64,000 nt of DNA from Thermus sp. CCB_US3_UF1 (GCF_000236585.1 NC_017278.1:558001-622000); one strand, 5' to 3'. Shown: positions 32,319 to 46,078, counted from the first letter of the stretch. Numbers and translations are program-made. The notes: a model not told the origin generated them from the letters alone.

Positions 32319-33608
32319 ATGGCGAAGGTGAACCGGCGGGATCTTCTCAAGGCGGGCGCGGCCCTGGCCGCCACAGGGGCCCTTGGGGGCGGGGCCTGGG
32401 CCCAGGAGTTCTATAGCCGTCCCCCCACCCTCCTGCCCCGCACCCGCAAGCCGCGGGTGGTGGTCATCGGCGGGGGCTGGGGCGGAACCACAGTGGCCCG
32501 GAAGCTGGTGCAGGCGGGGGTGGAGGCCGAGGTGGTCCTGGTGGAACAGCGGCCCATCTTCATGTCCTGCCCCATGTCCAACCTCTACCTGGCCGGGGCT
32601 AAGCCCCTGGAGTGGATGGTCTTTGACTACACCAACGTGGTGGAGGACGGGGTGGTCTTCGTCCAGGAGAGGGTTTTGGACATCCAGCGGGACAAGCGCC
32701 TCATCCGCACCACCGGGGGCTACCTAGGCTACGACTTCCTGGTCCTGGCCCCGGGGATTGACTACATGTACGAGGCCATCCCCGGCTACACCGAGGCCAA
32801 GCACCTCCTGCCCGTGGGCTTCAAGCCCTTTGAGCACATCGCCCTCCGCCGCATGCTGGACCGGTTTGACGAGACGGGCGGGGAGCTGGTCATGTACATC
32901 CCCAACCCCCCCTACCGCTGTCCCCCGGGGCCCTACGAGCGGGCGGCCATGCTGGCCTGGCGGATCAAGAGCAAGGGGGTCAAGGGCAAGATCATCGTCC
33001 TGGACGCCAACCCCCAGCCCATCTCCAAGGCTGCGGGCTTCCTGGCCGCCTTCAACGACCTCTACAAGGGCGTCTTGGAGTACGTGCCCAACACCCGCAT
33101 CACCGGCATCGATTACGCCAAGAAGCAGGTCCTCACCGAGCTGGGGGAGGTGCCCTTCACCCTGGCCAACATTATCCCCCCCATGAAGGCGGGGGAGCTG
33201 GTGCGCATCGCCGGCCTGGGGGAGCGCTGGGCCAACATTCGCCTGCCCTACTTCCTCTCGGAAAAGGACGACCGGGTCTACCTGCTGGGGGACATCGTGG
33301 GCAACACCCCCTACCCCAAGAGCGGGATGGTGGCCTACGTTTCCGGCACCATCGTGGCCCGGCACCTGGCGGAGCGGCTTAAGGGCAAGCCCTTGGCCCA
33401 GATCCCCTACGAGCTTCCCACCAACATCTGCTACTCCTTCGTGGACTCGGAGGAGGCCATCTGGGTGGCCCACCAGCACTCCTGGGACGAGGCGGCCAAG
33501 CGCATCGTGCAGCAGAGCAGCGTGGACAACCAGCGCTCCAAGGCCAATGGCCAGGCGGCTTATGGCTGGGCCGAGGGCATCTGGAACGATATGTTTGGCC
33601 CGGCCTGA
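32319..33608 (+). CDS. soxF: Sulfide dehydrogenase flavoprotein (SoxF/FccB)
   Basis: 429 residues with a Tat signal (NRRDLLKAGAALAATGALGG) and FAD-binding VVVIGGGWGGTTVARKL. The redox-active cysteines of flavocytochrome c sulfide dehydrogenase appear as Cys84 (MSCPMSNLY) and Cys371 (NICYSFVDS), and the C-terminal FCSD flavin domain is present. It oxidises sulfide, or keeps SoxYZ active, passing electrons to a cytochrome c. No separate FccA/SoxE heme subunit is adjacent. A strong terminator follows. Confidence 0.92.
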   Translation: MAKVNRRDLLKAGAALAATGALGGGAWAQEFYSRPPTLLPRTRKPRVVVIGGGWGGTTVARKLVQAGVEAEVVLVEQRPIFMSCPMSNLYLAGAKPLEWMVFDYTNVVEDGVVFVQERVLDIQRDKRLIRTTGGYLGYDFLVLAPGIDYMYEAIPGYTEAKHLLPVGFKPFEHIALRRMLDRFDETGGELVMYIPNPPYRCPPGPYERAAMLAWRIKSKGVKGKIIVLDANPQPISKAAGFLAAFNDLYKGVLEYVPNTRITGIDYAKKQVLTELGEVPFTLANIIPPMKAGELVRIAGLGERWANIRLPYFLSEKDDRVYLLGDIVGNTPYPKSGMVAYVSGTIVARHLAERLKGKPLAQIPYELPTNICYSFVDSEEAIWVAHQHSWDEAAKRIVQQSSVDNQRSKANGQAAYGWAEGIWNDMFGPA

Positions 33609-33617
33609 ACCCCTTGG

Positions 33618-33648
33618 GCCCCGCCCCCAAAAGGGGCGGGGCTTTTTT
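33618..33648 (+). terminator. Strong rho-independent terminator after soxF
   Basis: A 10-bp G+C stem (33618-33627 with 33633-33642), five-base loop and six T residues. It divides the sox operon into soxW-soxF and soxCD parts. Confidence 0.92.
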
Positions 33649-33676
33649 GTCCCTGCCAGATACACTAGGAGGGTAT

Positions 33677-34960
33677 ATGGACCGAAGGAAGTTTTTCCGG
33701 CTGCTTGGTGCGGGAGGGCTTTTGGGCTTCCTCAAGGCCAAGGCCCAGACCCCTCCCTGGGACGAGGAGACCTTCGCCCCCATGCGCACCCTGGGGGCCC
33801 CCCTTTCCGAGTACGGCGGGCGGAGCCCCTACGAGGAAGGGGTGGTGCGCTACATCTCCCCCAACCTGCGCACCCGGCACTCGGGGGCCGACTTTGCCCC
33901 CCTGGAGAAGCTGGAAGGGGTCATCACCCCCAACGGCCTCCACTTTGAGCGCCACCACGGGGGGGTGCCCCAGGTGGACCCCGCCAAGTACCGCCTGGTG
34001 ATCCACGGCATGGTGGAGCGGCCCCTGGTCTTCACCCTCGAGGACCTCAAGCGCTTCCCCTCCGTGACCCGCACCTACTTCATTGAGTGCGCGGGCAACG
34101 GGCAAAACGGCTACCGCAACCCCCCTGACCCCAACCTCACGGCCACCCGCAGCCGCGGCCTGGCCTCCAACGCCAGCTGGACCGGGGTGCCCCTGGCCCT
34201 TCTCCTCAAGGAGGCCGGGGTGAAGCCCGGGGCCAGGTGGCTGATCCCCGAGGGGATGGACGCCGCGGCCTACACCCGTTCCCTGCCCCTGGAGAAGGCC
34301 ATGGAAGACGTCCTGGTGGCCTATGCGCAAAACGGCGAGGCCCTGCGCCCGGAACAGGGCTACCCCGTGCGCCTGGTGGTGCCGGGCTGGGAGGGGAGCA
34401 TCCAGGTGAAGTGGCTTCGGCGCATCCTGGTCACCGACCTCCCCGCCATGGCCAAGGACGAGACCAGCGAGTACACCGACGTCATGGCCGACGGCAAGGT
34501 CCTGGCCTTCACCTGGGTCATGGACCCTGAGTCCATCATCACCTACCCCTCGGGGTTGCAGCGGATCCGGCCTGGCTTCCACGAGATCCGCGGCCTGGCC
34601 TGGAGCGGGTACGGGCGCATCACCAAGGTGGAGATCTCCTTGGACGAGGGCAAGACCTGGCGCCAGGCCACCTTGGAGCCCCCTGTGGAGCGCTACGCCT
34701 TCGTGCGCTTCAAGATGCCCTGGTACTGGGACGGGAAGGAGGTGGTCCTCTGGAGCCGGGCCTGGGACGAGAAGGGCAACACCCAGCCCACCCGGGAGGC
34801 CTTCTTCAAGAAGTGGGGCAGGAACAACCGCTACCACTACAACGCCATCCAGGCCTGGCGCATCCTTCCCGATGGCCGGGTGGTAAACGGGGACCGCCCC
34901 CTGGGCCAGGAGGCCTTCGGGCCCGCGGGGGGCTGTGGCGGGGAGGTGTTCGATGTTTAG
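33677..34960 (+). CDS. soxC: Sulfane dehydrogenase molybdenum subunit SoxC
   Basis: 427 residues with a Tat signal (MDRRKFFRLLGAGGLLGFLK). It is a sulfite-oxidase-family molybdopterin protein: the Cys in YFIECAGNGQNG coordinates Mo, followed by SNASWTGVPLALLLKEAG and the C-terminal dimerisation domain (SLDEGKTWRQATLE). With SoxD it oxidises SoxY-bound sulfane sulfur, allowing full thiosulfate oxidation without sulfur globules. The ATG at 33677 follows AGGAGGG; TACACT at 33661 may be a -10 box giving promoter activity after the terminator. It overlaps soxD by 8 bp. Confidence 0.94.
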   Translation: MDRRKFFRLLGAGGLLGFLKAKAQTPPWDEETFAPMRTLGAPLSEYGGRSPYEEGVVRYISPNLRTRHSGADFAPLEKLEGVITPNGLHFERHHGGVPQVDPAKYRLVIHGMVERPLVFTLEDLKRFPSVTRTYFIECAGNGQNGYRNPPDPNLTATRSRGLASNASWTGVPLALLLKEAGVKPGARWLIPEGMDAAAYTRSLPLEKAMEDVLVAYAQNGEALRPEQGYPVRLVVPGWEGSIQVKWLRRILVTDLPAMAKDETSEYTDVMADGKVLAFTWVMDPESIITYPSGLQRIRPGFHEIRGLAWSGYGRITKVEISLDEGKTWRQATLEPPVERYAFVRFKMPWYWDGKEVVLWSRAWDEKGNTQPTREAFFKKWGRNNRYHYNAIQAWRILPDGRVVNGDRPLGQEAFGPAGGCGGEVFDV

Positions 34961-35501
34961 GCGCCTTGGGGTCCTGTTGGCCCTTTTGGGCCTGGCCGTG
35001 GGGGCCCGCTACCAGCTGGGTACCCCCATCAGCGAGGAACTGGTGGCCCAGTACGATCTGAGGCCCGTGGTCCTGCCCGATGGCCGGGGCCTGCCCCCGG
35101 GGGAGGGCAGGGTGGAGGAGGGGGAGCGCATCTACGCGGAGAAGTGCGCCTCCTGCCACGGGGGCCGGGGGGAAGGGTACCCCTTCAACCGCCTGGTGGC
35201 CGAGCCTTTCCCCATCACCCCGGACACCGACCCGGTGGAGTTCGCCATCGGCAACTACTGGCAGTACGCCACCACCCTGTACGACTACATCCGTCGGGCC
35301 ATGCCCTTCGGGGCCCCGGGCACCCTCACGGACCAGGAGGTCTACCACCTGGTGGCCTGGCTCCTCTACATGAACGGCATCATCGAGGCCGACACCCCCA
35401 TCAACCAGAAGACCCTGCCCCAGGTGCGGATGCCGGCCCGGGAACTCCTGGACCTGGACCCTGAGACCAAGCGCCGCTTCCCCTGGCTCACCCTGCCCTA
35501 G
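34953..35501 (+). CDS. soxD: Sulfane dehydrogenase cytochrome subunit SoxD
   Basis: 182 residues with a signal peptide (FRRLGVLLALLGLAVG) and one heme site CASCH at 65-69. The axial Met is probably in RRAMPFGAPG. It is shorter than diheme SoxD of Paracoccus and has only one heme. It accepts electrons from SoxC. The start ATG at 34953 lies inside the end of soxC after GGGGAGG. Confidence 0.9.
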   Translation: MFRRLGVLLALLGLAVGARYQLGTPISEELVAQYDLRPVVLPDGRGLPPGEGRVEEGERIYAEKCASCHGGRGEGYPFNRLVAEPFPITPDTDPVEFAIGNYWQYATTLYDYIRRAMPFGAPGTLTDQEVYHLVAWLLYMNGIIEADTPINQKTLPQVRMPARELLDLDPETKRRFPWLTLP

Positions 35502-35510
35502 GATGAAGGC

Positions 35511-36179
35511 ATGAGCCTTTCCCTTGGTGCGGCCTTTTTGGCGGGGGTGCTCTCCTTCCTCTCCCCTTGCGTGCTCCCCCTGGTCCCCACCTACCTCTTC
35601 TACCTGGGGGGGGAGCGGGGGCGCCCCCTTTTCAACGCCCTCTTCTTCGTTCTGGGCTTCGGGGTGGTCTTCTTCCTCCTGGGCCTGCCCTTCACCCTTC
35701 TTGGGGGGCTTCTCTTTGAGCACCGGCAGACCTTGGCCCGGGTGGGTGGGGGGGTGCTCCTCCTCCTCGGCCTCTACATGCTGGGCCTCCGCCCCCGCTG
35801 GGGGGTGAACCTGCGCTACGAGGGGGAGACGGGGCGCCCCTGGGGGGCCTTCCTCCTGGGGGCCACCCTGGGCCTGGGCTGGACCCCTTGCATCGGCCCC
35901 ATCCTGGGGGCCATCCTCACCCTGACCGCGGTGGGGGGCGGGGTGGGGTTTCTCCTGGCCTATATCCTGGGCCTGGCCCTGCCCTTCCTCCTGGTGGCCC
36001 TCTTCGCCGAGCGGCTCAAGGGCTGGCTCAGGCGGGCGGGGCGGCTTTCCCACCATGTGGAGCGCCTGGCGGGGGTGGTCCTCCTCCTGGTGGGGGCCCT
36101 GCTCCTCACCGGCACCTACTCCTCCCTGAACGCCTTCTTCCTGCGCATCACCCCCGAGTGGCTGCAGAAGTACCTCTAG
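35511..36179 (+). CDS. ccdA: CcdA-type thiol:disulfide membrane transporter
   Basis: 222 residues, six hydrophobic segments, with the paired Cys-Pro motifs of the CcdA/DsbD core: LSPCVLPLVPTYLF in helix 1 and GWTPCIGPILGAI in helix 4. It moves reducing power from cytoplasmic thioredoxin to periplasmic thioredoxins, here probably the SoxW-like protein and CcmG. Gene order soxD-ccdA-ccm connects sulfur oxidation with cytochrome c maturation. Confidence 0.93.
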   Translation: MSLSLGAAFLAGVLSFLSPCVLPLVPTYLFYLGGERGRPLFNALFFVLGFGVVFFLLGLPFTLLGGLLFEHRQTLARVGGGVLLLLGLYMLGLRPRWGVNLRYEGETGRPWGAFLLGATLGLGWTPCIGPILGAILTLTAVGGGVGFLLAYILGLALPFLLVALFAERLKGWLRRAGRLSHHVERLAGVVLLLVGALLLTGTYSSLNAFFLRITPEWLQKYL

Positions 36180-36225
36180 CCCCGGGACCCTTGTCCTTGG
36201 GGGATACCCCTAAACTGGTAGAAGC

Positions 36226-36804
36226 ATGCTCTTGCGCCTTCAGGCCCTCTCCAAGCGCTTTGGCCGGGACTGGGTGATCCGGGACCTCTCCTTCACCCTG
36301 GAGCGGGGGGAGGTGGTGGCCCTCCTGGGCCCCAACGGTTCCGGCAAGACCACCCTCCTCAGGCTCATGGCCGGCCTCCTCAAGCCCACCCGAGGCCGGG
36401 TGGAACGGGGGGGGAGGCCCCTTTTCCTGGCCAACCCTCCGGCCTTCCACCGGCACCTCACCGCTGGGGAGCACCTCCGCTATGACCTCCTCTTCCACGG
36501 CTTCCACGGCCAGGAAGGGGACTGGCGGGGGGCCTTGGCCCGGTTTGGCCTGCCCGAGGACCTGCCCCTTGCGGCCTTCTCCAGCGGGATGCGCAAGCGG
36601 CTTGCTCTGGCCCGCCTTTCCCTCCTAAAGCCCGACATCTGGCTCCTGGACGAACCGGAAACCGCCTTGGACGGGGAGGGGCGGGGGCTACTTCTGGAGG
36701 TGCTGGCCGAGGCCAGGGGACAAGGGGGGGTGGTCCTGGCCACCCACGACCGGGCCCTGGCGGAGGGGGTGGCGGACCGCACCCTGGAGCTGGGGGCGGC
36801 ATGA
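36226..36804 (+). CDS. ccmA: Heme exporter ATP-binding protein CcmA
   Basis: A 192-residue ABC ATPase of CcmA size with Walker A LLGPNGSGKTTLLRLMAG, signature FSSGMRKRLALARL, Walker B WLLDEPETALD and ATHD H-loop. With CcmB and CcmC it releases heme-loaded CcmE. A candidate -10 box TAAACT lies at 36211-36216, nine bases upstream of the start. It overlaps ccmB by 4 bp. Confidence 0.92.
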   Translation: MLLRLQALSKRFGRDWVIRDLSFTLERGEVVALLGPNGSGKTTLLRLMAGLLKPTRGRVERGGRPLFLANPPAFHRHLTAGEHLRYDLLFHGFHGQEGDWRGALARFGLPEDLPLAAFSSGMRKRLALARLSLLKPDIWLLDEPETALDGEGRGLLLEVLAEARGQGGVVLATHDRALAEGVADRTLELGAA

Positions 36805-37523
36805 GGCCTTCCCTGCGCGCCGCTCAGGCCCCGGGGAAGGGGGTGGCCTTGACGGGGCTCCGGCGGGTCCTGGTGTTGGCCCTGCGCGACCTGCGCCTCG
36901 AGGTCCGGGACCGGGCGGGCCTCCTCTCCGTTCTGGCCTTCTTCACGGTGATGCTTTTCATCATGGCCCTGGCCTTGGGGCCGGAGGAGGGGCCCTTGCG
37001 CCGGGCGGCCCCGGGGGTCTTGTGGGTGGCCCTGGCCTTTGCCAGCACCCTCCTTTCCACCCGGGCCTTCGCCCTGGAGGTGGAGGACGCCACCCTGGAT
37101 GACCTCCTCCTCACCCCTGGGAGCAAGGAGTGGATCTACCTGGGCAAGCTCCTTTTCCAGATGCTCCTCCTCCTCCCCTTGGGCCTCTTGGCCCTCTTCA
37201 TGGCCGGGGGGCTTTTCTACCTTCCCCTGGAGCGGGGGTTGCCCCTTGGCCTAACCCTGGCCCTGGGGATGCTGGGCTACGCCAGCGTGGCCACCTTCTA
37301 CGCCGGGCTTCTCGCCCGCCTGCGGGGGCGGGAGGTCCTCCTGCCCCTCCTCCTCTTCTCCCTGGTGGTCCCCGTGGTCCTGGCGGCGGTCCGGGCCACC
37401 ACGGGGTTGGTGGAAGGCCTGCCCCTGGAGGAGGTGGCCTCCTGGTGGCAGCTCCTTTTGGTCTTTGACGTGGTCTACCTGACGGCCAGCGCCCTGCTCT
37501 TCCCCGTGGTCATGGAGGGGTAG
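36801..37523 (+). CDS. ccmB: Heme exporter membrane protein CcmB
   Basis: 240 residues with about six membrane helices. The ALRDLRLEVRDRAGLLSVLAFF start and LEVEDATLDDLLLTP loop are typical of CcmB. It carries roughly 20 extra N-terminal residues; the true start may be a downstream codon. It is followed by a 56-bp gap before ccmC. Confidence 0.9.
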   Translation: MRPSLRAAQAPGKGVALTGLRRVLVLALRDLRLEVRDRAGLLSVLAFFTVMLFIMALALGPEEGPLRRAAPGVLWVALAFASTLLSTRAFALEVEDATLDDLLLTPGSKEWIYLGKLLFQMLLLLPLGLLALFMAGGLFYLPLERGLPLGLTLALGMLGYASVATFYAGLLARLRGREVLLPLLLFSLVVPVVLAAVRATTGLVEGLPLEEVASWWQLLLVFDVVYLTASALLFPVVMEG

Positions 37524-37579
37524 GGGGCGCACAAACTTTTCACCCTGGACGGCTATGCTGAAGCTTGTGGAGGCAAACC

Positions 37580-38266
37580 ATGCTGAAGGCAGCTAACCCA
37601 GATCGGCCAGATCTCCTCACCTGGGCCTTTTTAGGTCTGGGCCTTCTCCTCCTCCCCGCGGGGCTTTACGTGGCCCTCGCGGCCCCGCCCGATGTGAACC
37701 AGGGGTACCTGGTCCGCATCATGTACCTGCATGTCCCCACGGCTTGGCTTGGGTATCTGGCCTTCTTCGTCACCTTCCTCTACTCCGTCCTCTACCTTTT
37801 CCGCCAGGATCCCCGCCACGACCGGATGGCCCTGGCCAGCGCCGAGATCGGCCTGGTCTTCATGGGCTTGGCCCTGGTCACCGGGATGCTTTGGGCCCGG
37901 CCCACCTGGGGGGTGTACTGGACCTGGGAGCCCAGGCTCACCACCACCGCCATCCTCTTCGCCGTCTACGTGGGCTACTTCCTCCTGCGGGGGGCCATTG
38001 AGGACCCGGAGCTAAGGGCCAAGGCGGCGGCCGCCGTGGGCATCCTGGGGTTCCTCAACGTGCCCATCAGCTATATGTCGGTGAAGTGGTGGCGGAGCCT
38101 GCACCAGACCCAGTCCATCGACCTCACCACGGGCCGGATTGAGATGGAGCCCGCCATGCTCCAGGCCCTGCTCTTCAACCTCCTCGTCTTCACCCTCCTC
38201 TACGTGGGCTTCGTCCGCTTCCGGGGCTTTTTGGCCGCTTGGGAGGCCAGGAAGGAGGAAGCGTGA
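37580..38266 (+). CDS. ccmC: Heme-handling protein CcmC
   Basis: 228 residues, six membrane helices and the heme-handling WWD-type motif (ARPTWGVYWTWEPRLT). His residues near LHVPTAW and WWRSLHQTQS are the expected heme ligands. The ATG at 37580 follows TGGAGG; TATGCT at 37554-37559 may be a -10 box. CcmC loads heme on CcmE. Confidence 0.95.
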   Translation: MLKAANPDRPDLLTWAFLGLGLLLLPAGLYVALAAPPDVNQGYLVRIMYLHVPTAWLGYLAFFVTFLYSVLYLFRQDPRHDRMALASAEIGLVFMGLALVTGMLWARPTWGVYWTWEPRLTTTAILFAVYVGYFLLRGAIEDPELRAKAAAAVGILGFLNVPISYMSVKWWRSLHQTQSIDLTTGRIEMEPAMLQALLFNLLVFTLLYVGFVRFRGFLAAWEARKEEA

Positions 38267-38361
38267 GCGAGGTCTTCGTCACCTGGGTCTACGCCCTCAC
38301 CTACCTCACGGTCTTCGGCTACCTGGCCTACCTCTTCTGGCGTTACCGGAGGGTGCGGTGA
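38263..38361 (+). CDS. ccmD: CcmD-like small membrane protein
   Basis: A 32-residue peptide from the GTG at 38263: one hydrophobic helix (TWVYALTYLTVFGYLAYLFW) followed by a basic tail RYRRVR. It overlaps the end of ccmC by 4 bp and the start of ccmE by 4 bp. Position, size and topology are those of CcmD, which ties CcmE to CcmABC. Sequence is too short for a motif-based call. Confidence 0.8.
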   Translation: MSEVFVTWVYALTYLTVFGYLAYLFWRYRRVR

Positions 38362-38782
38362 GAACCAAGTACGTCCTGGGGGTGCTCCTCATCCTGGGGG
38401 CCTTGGCCTACATGGTCTTCGGGGGGCTGGGCCGGAACCTGGTTTACTTCCTCACCCCTTCCGAGTACCTGCAGGACCAAAGCCGGTACCAGAACCGTCC
38501 CGTGCGCCTGGGGGGCCTGGTGAAGGAGGGGACGGTGCGCTACGACAAGGACCGCCTCGAGCTCCGCTTCACCCTCACGGACGGCGTGGCCGAGGTACCC
38601 GTGGTGCACAGGGGCACCCCCCCGGGCATGTTCAAGGAGGGCCAGGGGGTGGTGGTGGAGGGCCGGTTCCGCGAGGGGGTCTTCCAGGGCAGCAACCTCC
38701 TGGTGAAGCACTCGGAGAGCTACCAGGCCCCCAAGGCGGGCTGGACCCCGGAAGAGGTGCGCAAGCTCATTGAGGAGGCCAA

Positions 38783-38786
<4 letters not shown>
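38358..38786 (+). CDS. ccmE: Heme chaperone CcmE
   Basis: 142 residues from the GTG at 38358: an N-terminal anchor (YVLGVLLILGALAYMVFGG), an OB-fold with PVRLGGLVKEGTV, and the heme-attachment motif VKHSESY, in which His forms the covalent heme bond and Tyr is an axial ligand. A flexible tail ends TPEEVRKLIEEAK. It overlaps both ccmD and ccmF by 4 bp. Confidence 0.95.
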
Positions 38787-40710
<1,924 letters not shown>

Positions 40711-40714
<4 letters not shown>

Positions 40715-41247
40715 GGACCTGGCTCTGGGTCCTCCTCCTCCTCTTCCTGGGGGGGCTTTTCCTCTGGGGGATGCAGCGCAACCCCCGGGAACTCCCCTCG
40801 GTCCTGGCCCGGGAGCGCCGTCCTGCCCCCGACTTCACCCTGCCCGTCCTGCCCCCCTACCGGGAGGCCTGGGGGGAAACCTTCCGCCTTTCCCAGCACC
40901 TGGGAAAGCGGCCCGTCGTCCTCAACTTCTGGGCCAGCTGGTGCTACCCCGCCTGCTACGAGGAAGCCCCGGTGCTGGAGGCCCTGTGGCGGCGCTACCG
41001 GGACCGGGTCCTCTTCCTGGGGGTGAACACCCAGGACCAGGAGCCAGGGGCCTTGCGGTTTGTGGCCCAGTTCGGCCTCACCTTTCCCCAGGTCTTTGAC
41101 CCTCGAGGCCGGGTGGGGGTGGACTACGGCATGTACGGGGTGCCGGAAACCTTTGTCATCGACGCCCAGGGCCGGGTCATGGTCCGCCACGCGGGGGCCA
41201 TTGACCAGGCCACCCTGGAAAAGTACCTGGCGGAGGCCCTGCCATGA
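40711..41247 (+). CDS. ccmG: CcmG/DsbE-type thioredoxin with unusual CxxxC site
   Basis: 178 residues: an anchor helix (LWVLLLLFLGGLFLWGM), then a TlpA/ResA-type thioredoxin domain with VVLNFWASWC and cis-Pro VPETFVID. The active site reads WCYPACYEE, with three residues between Cys78 and Cys82 rather than the usual two. CcmG reduces apocytochrome CxxCH cysteines before heme ligation. It starts at a GTG overlapping ccmF. Confidence 0.9.
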
Positions 41248-41663
41248 GGTGGCTGGCGTTGCTCTTCCTGTTCCTTTCGGCCTGGGCCCAAAGCGGCCCG
41301 CCCCCCGACCTTTCCCCCGAGGTCTTCGCCATCGCCCGGGAGCTCCGCTGCCCCGTCTGCCAGGGGGAGTCGGCGGCGGAGTCCAACGCCGGGGTGGCGG
41401 TGGAGATGCGCCGCATCATCGCCGAGATGCTGCAGCAGGGAAAGACGGAGGCAGAGATCAAGGCCTTTTTCGTGGACCGCTACGGCGACTGGATCCTCTA
41501 CGAGCCCCCCAGGCGCGGGGCAACCCTTTGGGTCTGGGTCCTGCCCCTCGTGGGCCTTTTCCTCCTGGGGCTTGGCCTTTTCGCCTACTTCCGCCCCAAG
41601 CGGCCCCTGCCCCCTGAGCTTTTAGAGGAGGCGGAGCGCCGCCTGAAGGAGCCCCCTGCATGA
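41244..41663 (+). CDS. ccmH: Cytochrome c maturation protein CcmH (CcmL/NrfF type)
   Basis: 139 residues with a signal peptide, the redox motif ELRCPVCQGES, the three-helix bundle segment VEMRRIIAEMLQQGKTEAEIKAF, FVDRYGDWILYEPPR and one C-terminal anchor. It is the short form without fused TPR domain; the TPR part is in the next gene. It resolves mixed disulfides with apocytochrome. Confidence 0.94.
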   Translation: MRWLALLFLFLSAWAQSGPPPDLSPEVFAIARELRCPVCQGESAAESNAGVAVEMRRIIAEMLQQGKTEAEIKAFFVDRYGDWILYEPPRRGATLWVWVLPLVGLFLLGLGLFAYFRPKRPLPPELLEEAERRLKEPPA

Positions 41664-42640
41664 TGGCCACCCTGATCTTCCTGGTCTTGCTCCTCCTGGG
41701 CCTCCTTTTGGCCCTAAGGCCCCTCTTGGGCCCTAAGGAACCCTTCCCCGAGCCCCCGAGGCGGGAGGAGCTCTTGAGGGAGCTCTCTGTCCTCCAGGAG
41801 GAGGTGGCGGCCCTGGAGGGGGAAGAGCGGAAGCTGGCCCTGGCCCGTATGGTGGAGCTGGAGCGGGCCCTGGAGGGCTGGCGCCCCCCGGAACCCCGTC
41901 CCTTCAACCCCCTGCCCGTGGCCCTGGCCTTGGGGGTGGTCCTCCTCCTGGGGGTGGGGCTTTGGCGCTACAGCCTGCCCCGCCTGCCGGGGGAGACCAC
42001 GGTGACGCAAAGGGCCGAGGCCCGGGAACTCAAGGCCCTGCAGGACAAGGCCAGGCGCACCGGGGCTGTGGAGGACCTCCTGGCCTGGGGCCGGCGGGCC
42101 TATGAGGTGCAGGCCTGGGACCAGGCCGCCGAGGCCTACCTGGAGGTGCTGAAGAAAGACCCCCGGAATGTGGAGGCGGTGCGCCGGGTGGGGATCCTCC
42201 TCTTCATGGGAGGCCGGCTGGAGGAGGCGGAGATGTTCTTGCAGATCGCCCAGCACGCCGACCCCAAGGCGGCGGAGGGCTGGCTTTTCCTGGGGAACCT
42301 CTACTTCCAAAAGGGGGAGAACGGGGCGGCCATCGCCGCCTGGGAGCGGTACCTGGAGGTGGGAGGGGAGGCCAGGGAAAGGGTGGAGGGCCTCATCGCC
42401 ATGGCCAAGGCCCAGGCCCAAGGGGCCAAGGACGGCCTAAGCGTCTACCAGGCCCGCTGCGCCCTCTGCCACGGGGCCCAAGGGGAAGGGGGGGTGGGGC
42501 CCAGGCTCAAGGGGAACCCCATCCTGAAATCCCCGGAGGCGGTGCGGGAGATCGTCCTCAAGGGACGGGGCCAGATGCCCCCGGTGCCCCTGGGGGAGGA
42601 GGAGCTTAAGACCCTTCTGGACTACCTTGCGGGGTTATGA
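41660..42640 (+). CDS. CcmI-like TPR protein fused to a cytochrome c domain
   Basis: 326 residues. Residues 1-25 and about 85-105 are membrane helices flanking a charged segment, as in CcmI. About 130-250 are TPR repeats (WDQAAEAYLEVLKKDPRN; GWLFLGNLYFQKGENGAAIAAW). From about 255 there is a class I cytochrome c domain with CALCH at 267-271, GVGPRLKG and the Met ligand GRGQMPPVPLGEEE. Ordinary CcmI has no heme. The fusion places a cytochrome at the heme ligation machine, either as a redox partner or as a terminal electron carrier. Confidence 0.85.
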   Translation: MMATLIFLVLLLLGLLLALRPLLGPKEPFPEPPRREELLRELSVLQEEVAALEGEERKLALARMVELERALEGWRPPEPRPFNPLPVALALGVVLLLGVGLWRYSLPRLPGETTVTQRAEARELKALQDKARRTGAVEDLLAWGRRAYEVQAWDQAAEAYLEVLKKDPRNVEAVRRVGILLFMGGRLEEAEMFLQIAQHADPKAAEGWLFLGNLYFQKGENGAAIAAWERYLEVGGEARERVEGLIAMAKAQAQGAKDGLSVYQARCALCHGAQGEGGVGPRLKGNPILKSPEAVREIVLKGRGQMPPVPLGEEELKTLLDYLAGL

Positions 42641-43191
42641 AGCGGAGGGACCTTTTCTTCTATGTGCCCCTGGCCGTGGCGGGGGGGTTTTTTGCCTGGT
42701 TTGGCGTGCGCACCTACAACCTGCGCTTCCGCCCCCGTCCCGAGGCGGGGGAACCCGTCTGGCGGGAAGGGGCCAGGGTGGCCGTGGCCCGGCGGGGGGA
42801 GCTTGGGGTGTGGCAGGCCAAGCCCTTCGCCTATCCCTTGCCCCAAGGGGATCTCAAGGCCTTTCTCCTGCGCCTGCCCGCCCCGGCCCCGGGGGGGCTT
42901 TCCCTGGGCCAGGAGCACTACATCGCCTTCAGCCGCATCTGCACCCACCAGGCCTGCACCCTGAACTTCGTCCCCGACCCCGAGGTGGCCTCCCTCCTCT
43001 ACAACTTCCGCTACGAGCGGCCCTTTCTGGGCTGCCCGTGCCACTTTGGGGCCTTTGACCCCCTCCTGGGGGGGAAGGCCATCTATGGCCCGCCCCGTTA
43101 CCCCCTGCCCCGGCTACGGCTGGAGGCCCAAGGGGAGACCCTTTACGCCACCGGGCACGAGGTGCCCCTAAGGCCCATGGAGGGCCTATAG
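42637..43191 (+). CDS. Rieske [2Fe-2S] protein
   Basis: 184 residues with an N-terminal membrane anchor (LFFYVPLAVAGGFFAWFGV) and the two cluster-binding loops ICTHQACTL and GCPCHFGAFD. It overlaps the CcmI-cytochrome gene by 4 bp. No cytochrome b gene is adjacent, so it is not part of a visible bc complex operon here; it may serve one encoded elsewhere or an alternative redox pair with the fused cytochrome. Confidence 0.9.
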   Translation: MKRRDLFFYVPLAVAGGFFAWFGVRTYNLRFRPRPEAGEPVWREGARVAVARRGELGVWQAKPFAYPLPQGDLKAFLLRLPAPAPGGLSLGQEHYIAFSRICTHQACTLNFVPDPEVASLLYNFRYERPFLGCPCHFGAFDPLLGGKAIYGPPRYPLPRLRLEAQGETLYATGHEVPLRPMEGL

Positions 43192-43192
43192 T
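43187..43192 (+). promoter_or_regulatory. -10 box of PLP enzyme gene
   Basis: TATAGT overlaps the stop codon of the Rieske gene and ends six bases before the ATG at 43199, indicating a leaderless transcript distinct from the ccm operon. Confidence 0.6.
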
Positions 43193-43198
43193 GGACCC

Positions 43199-46067
<2,869 letters not shown>

Positions 46068-46078
<11 letters not shown>

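Noticed and set aside
42637-43191. Rieske gene as part of a bc1 operon
   Set aside because: No cytochrome b or c1 gene is adjacent; only the fused cytochrome of the ccm operon is near, so a bc complex cannot be claimed here.
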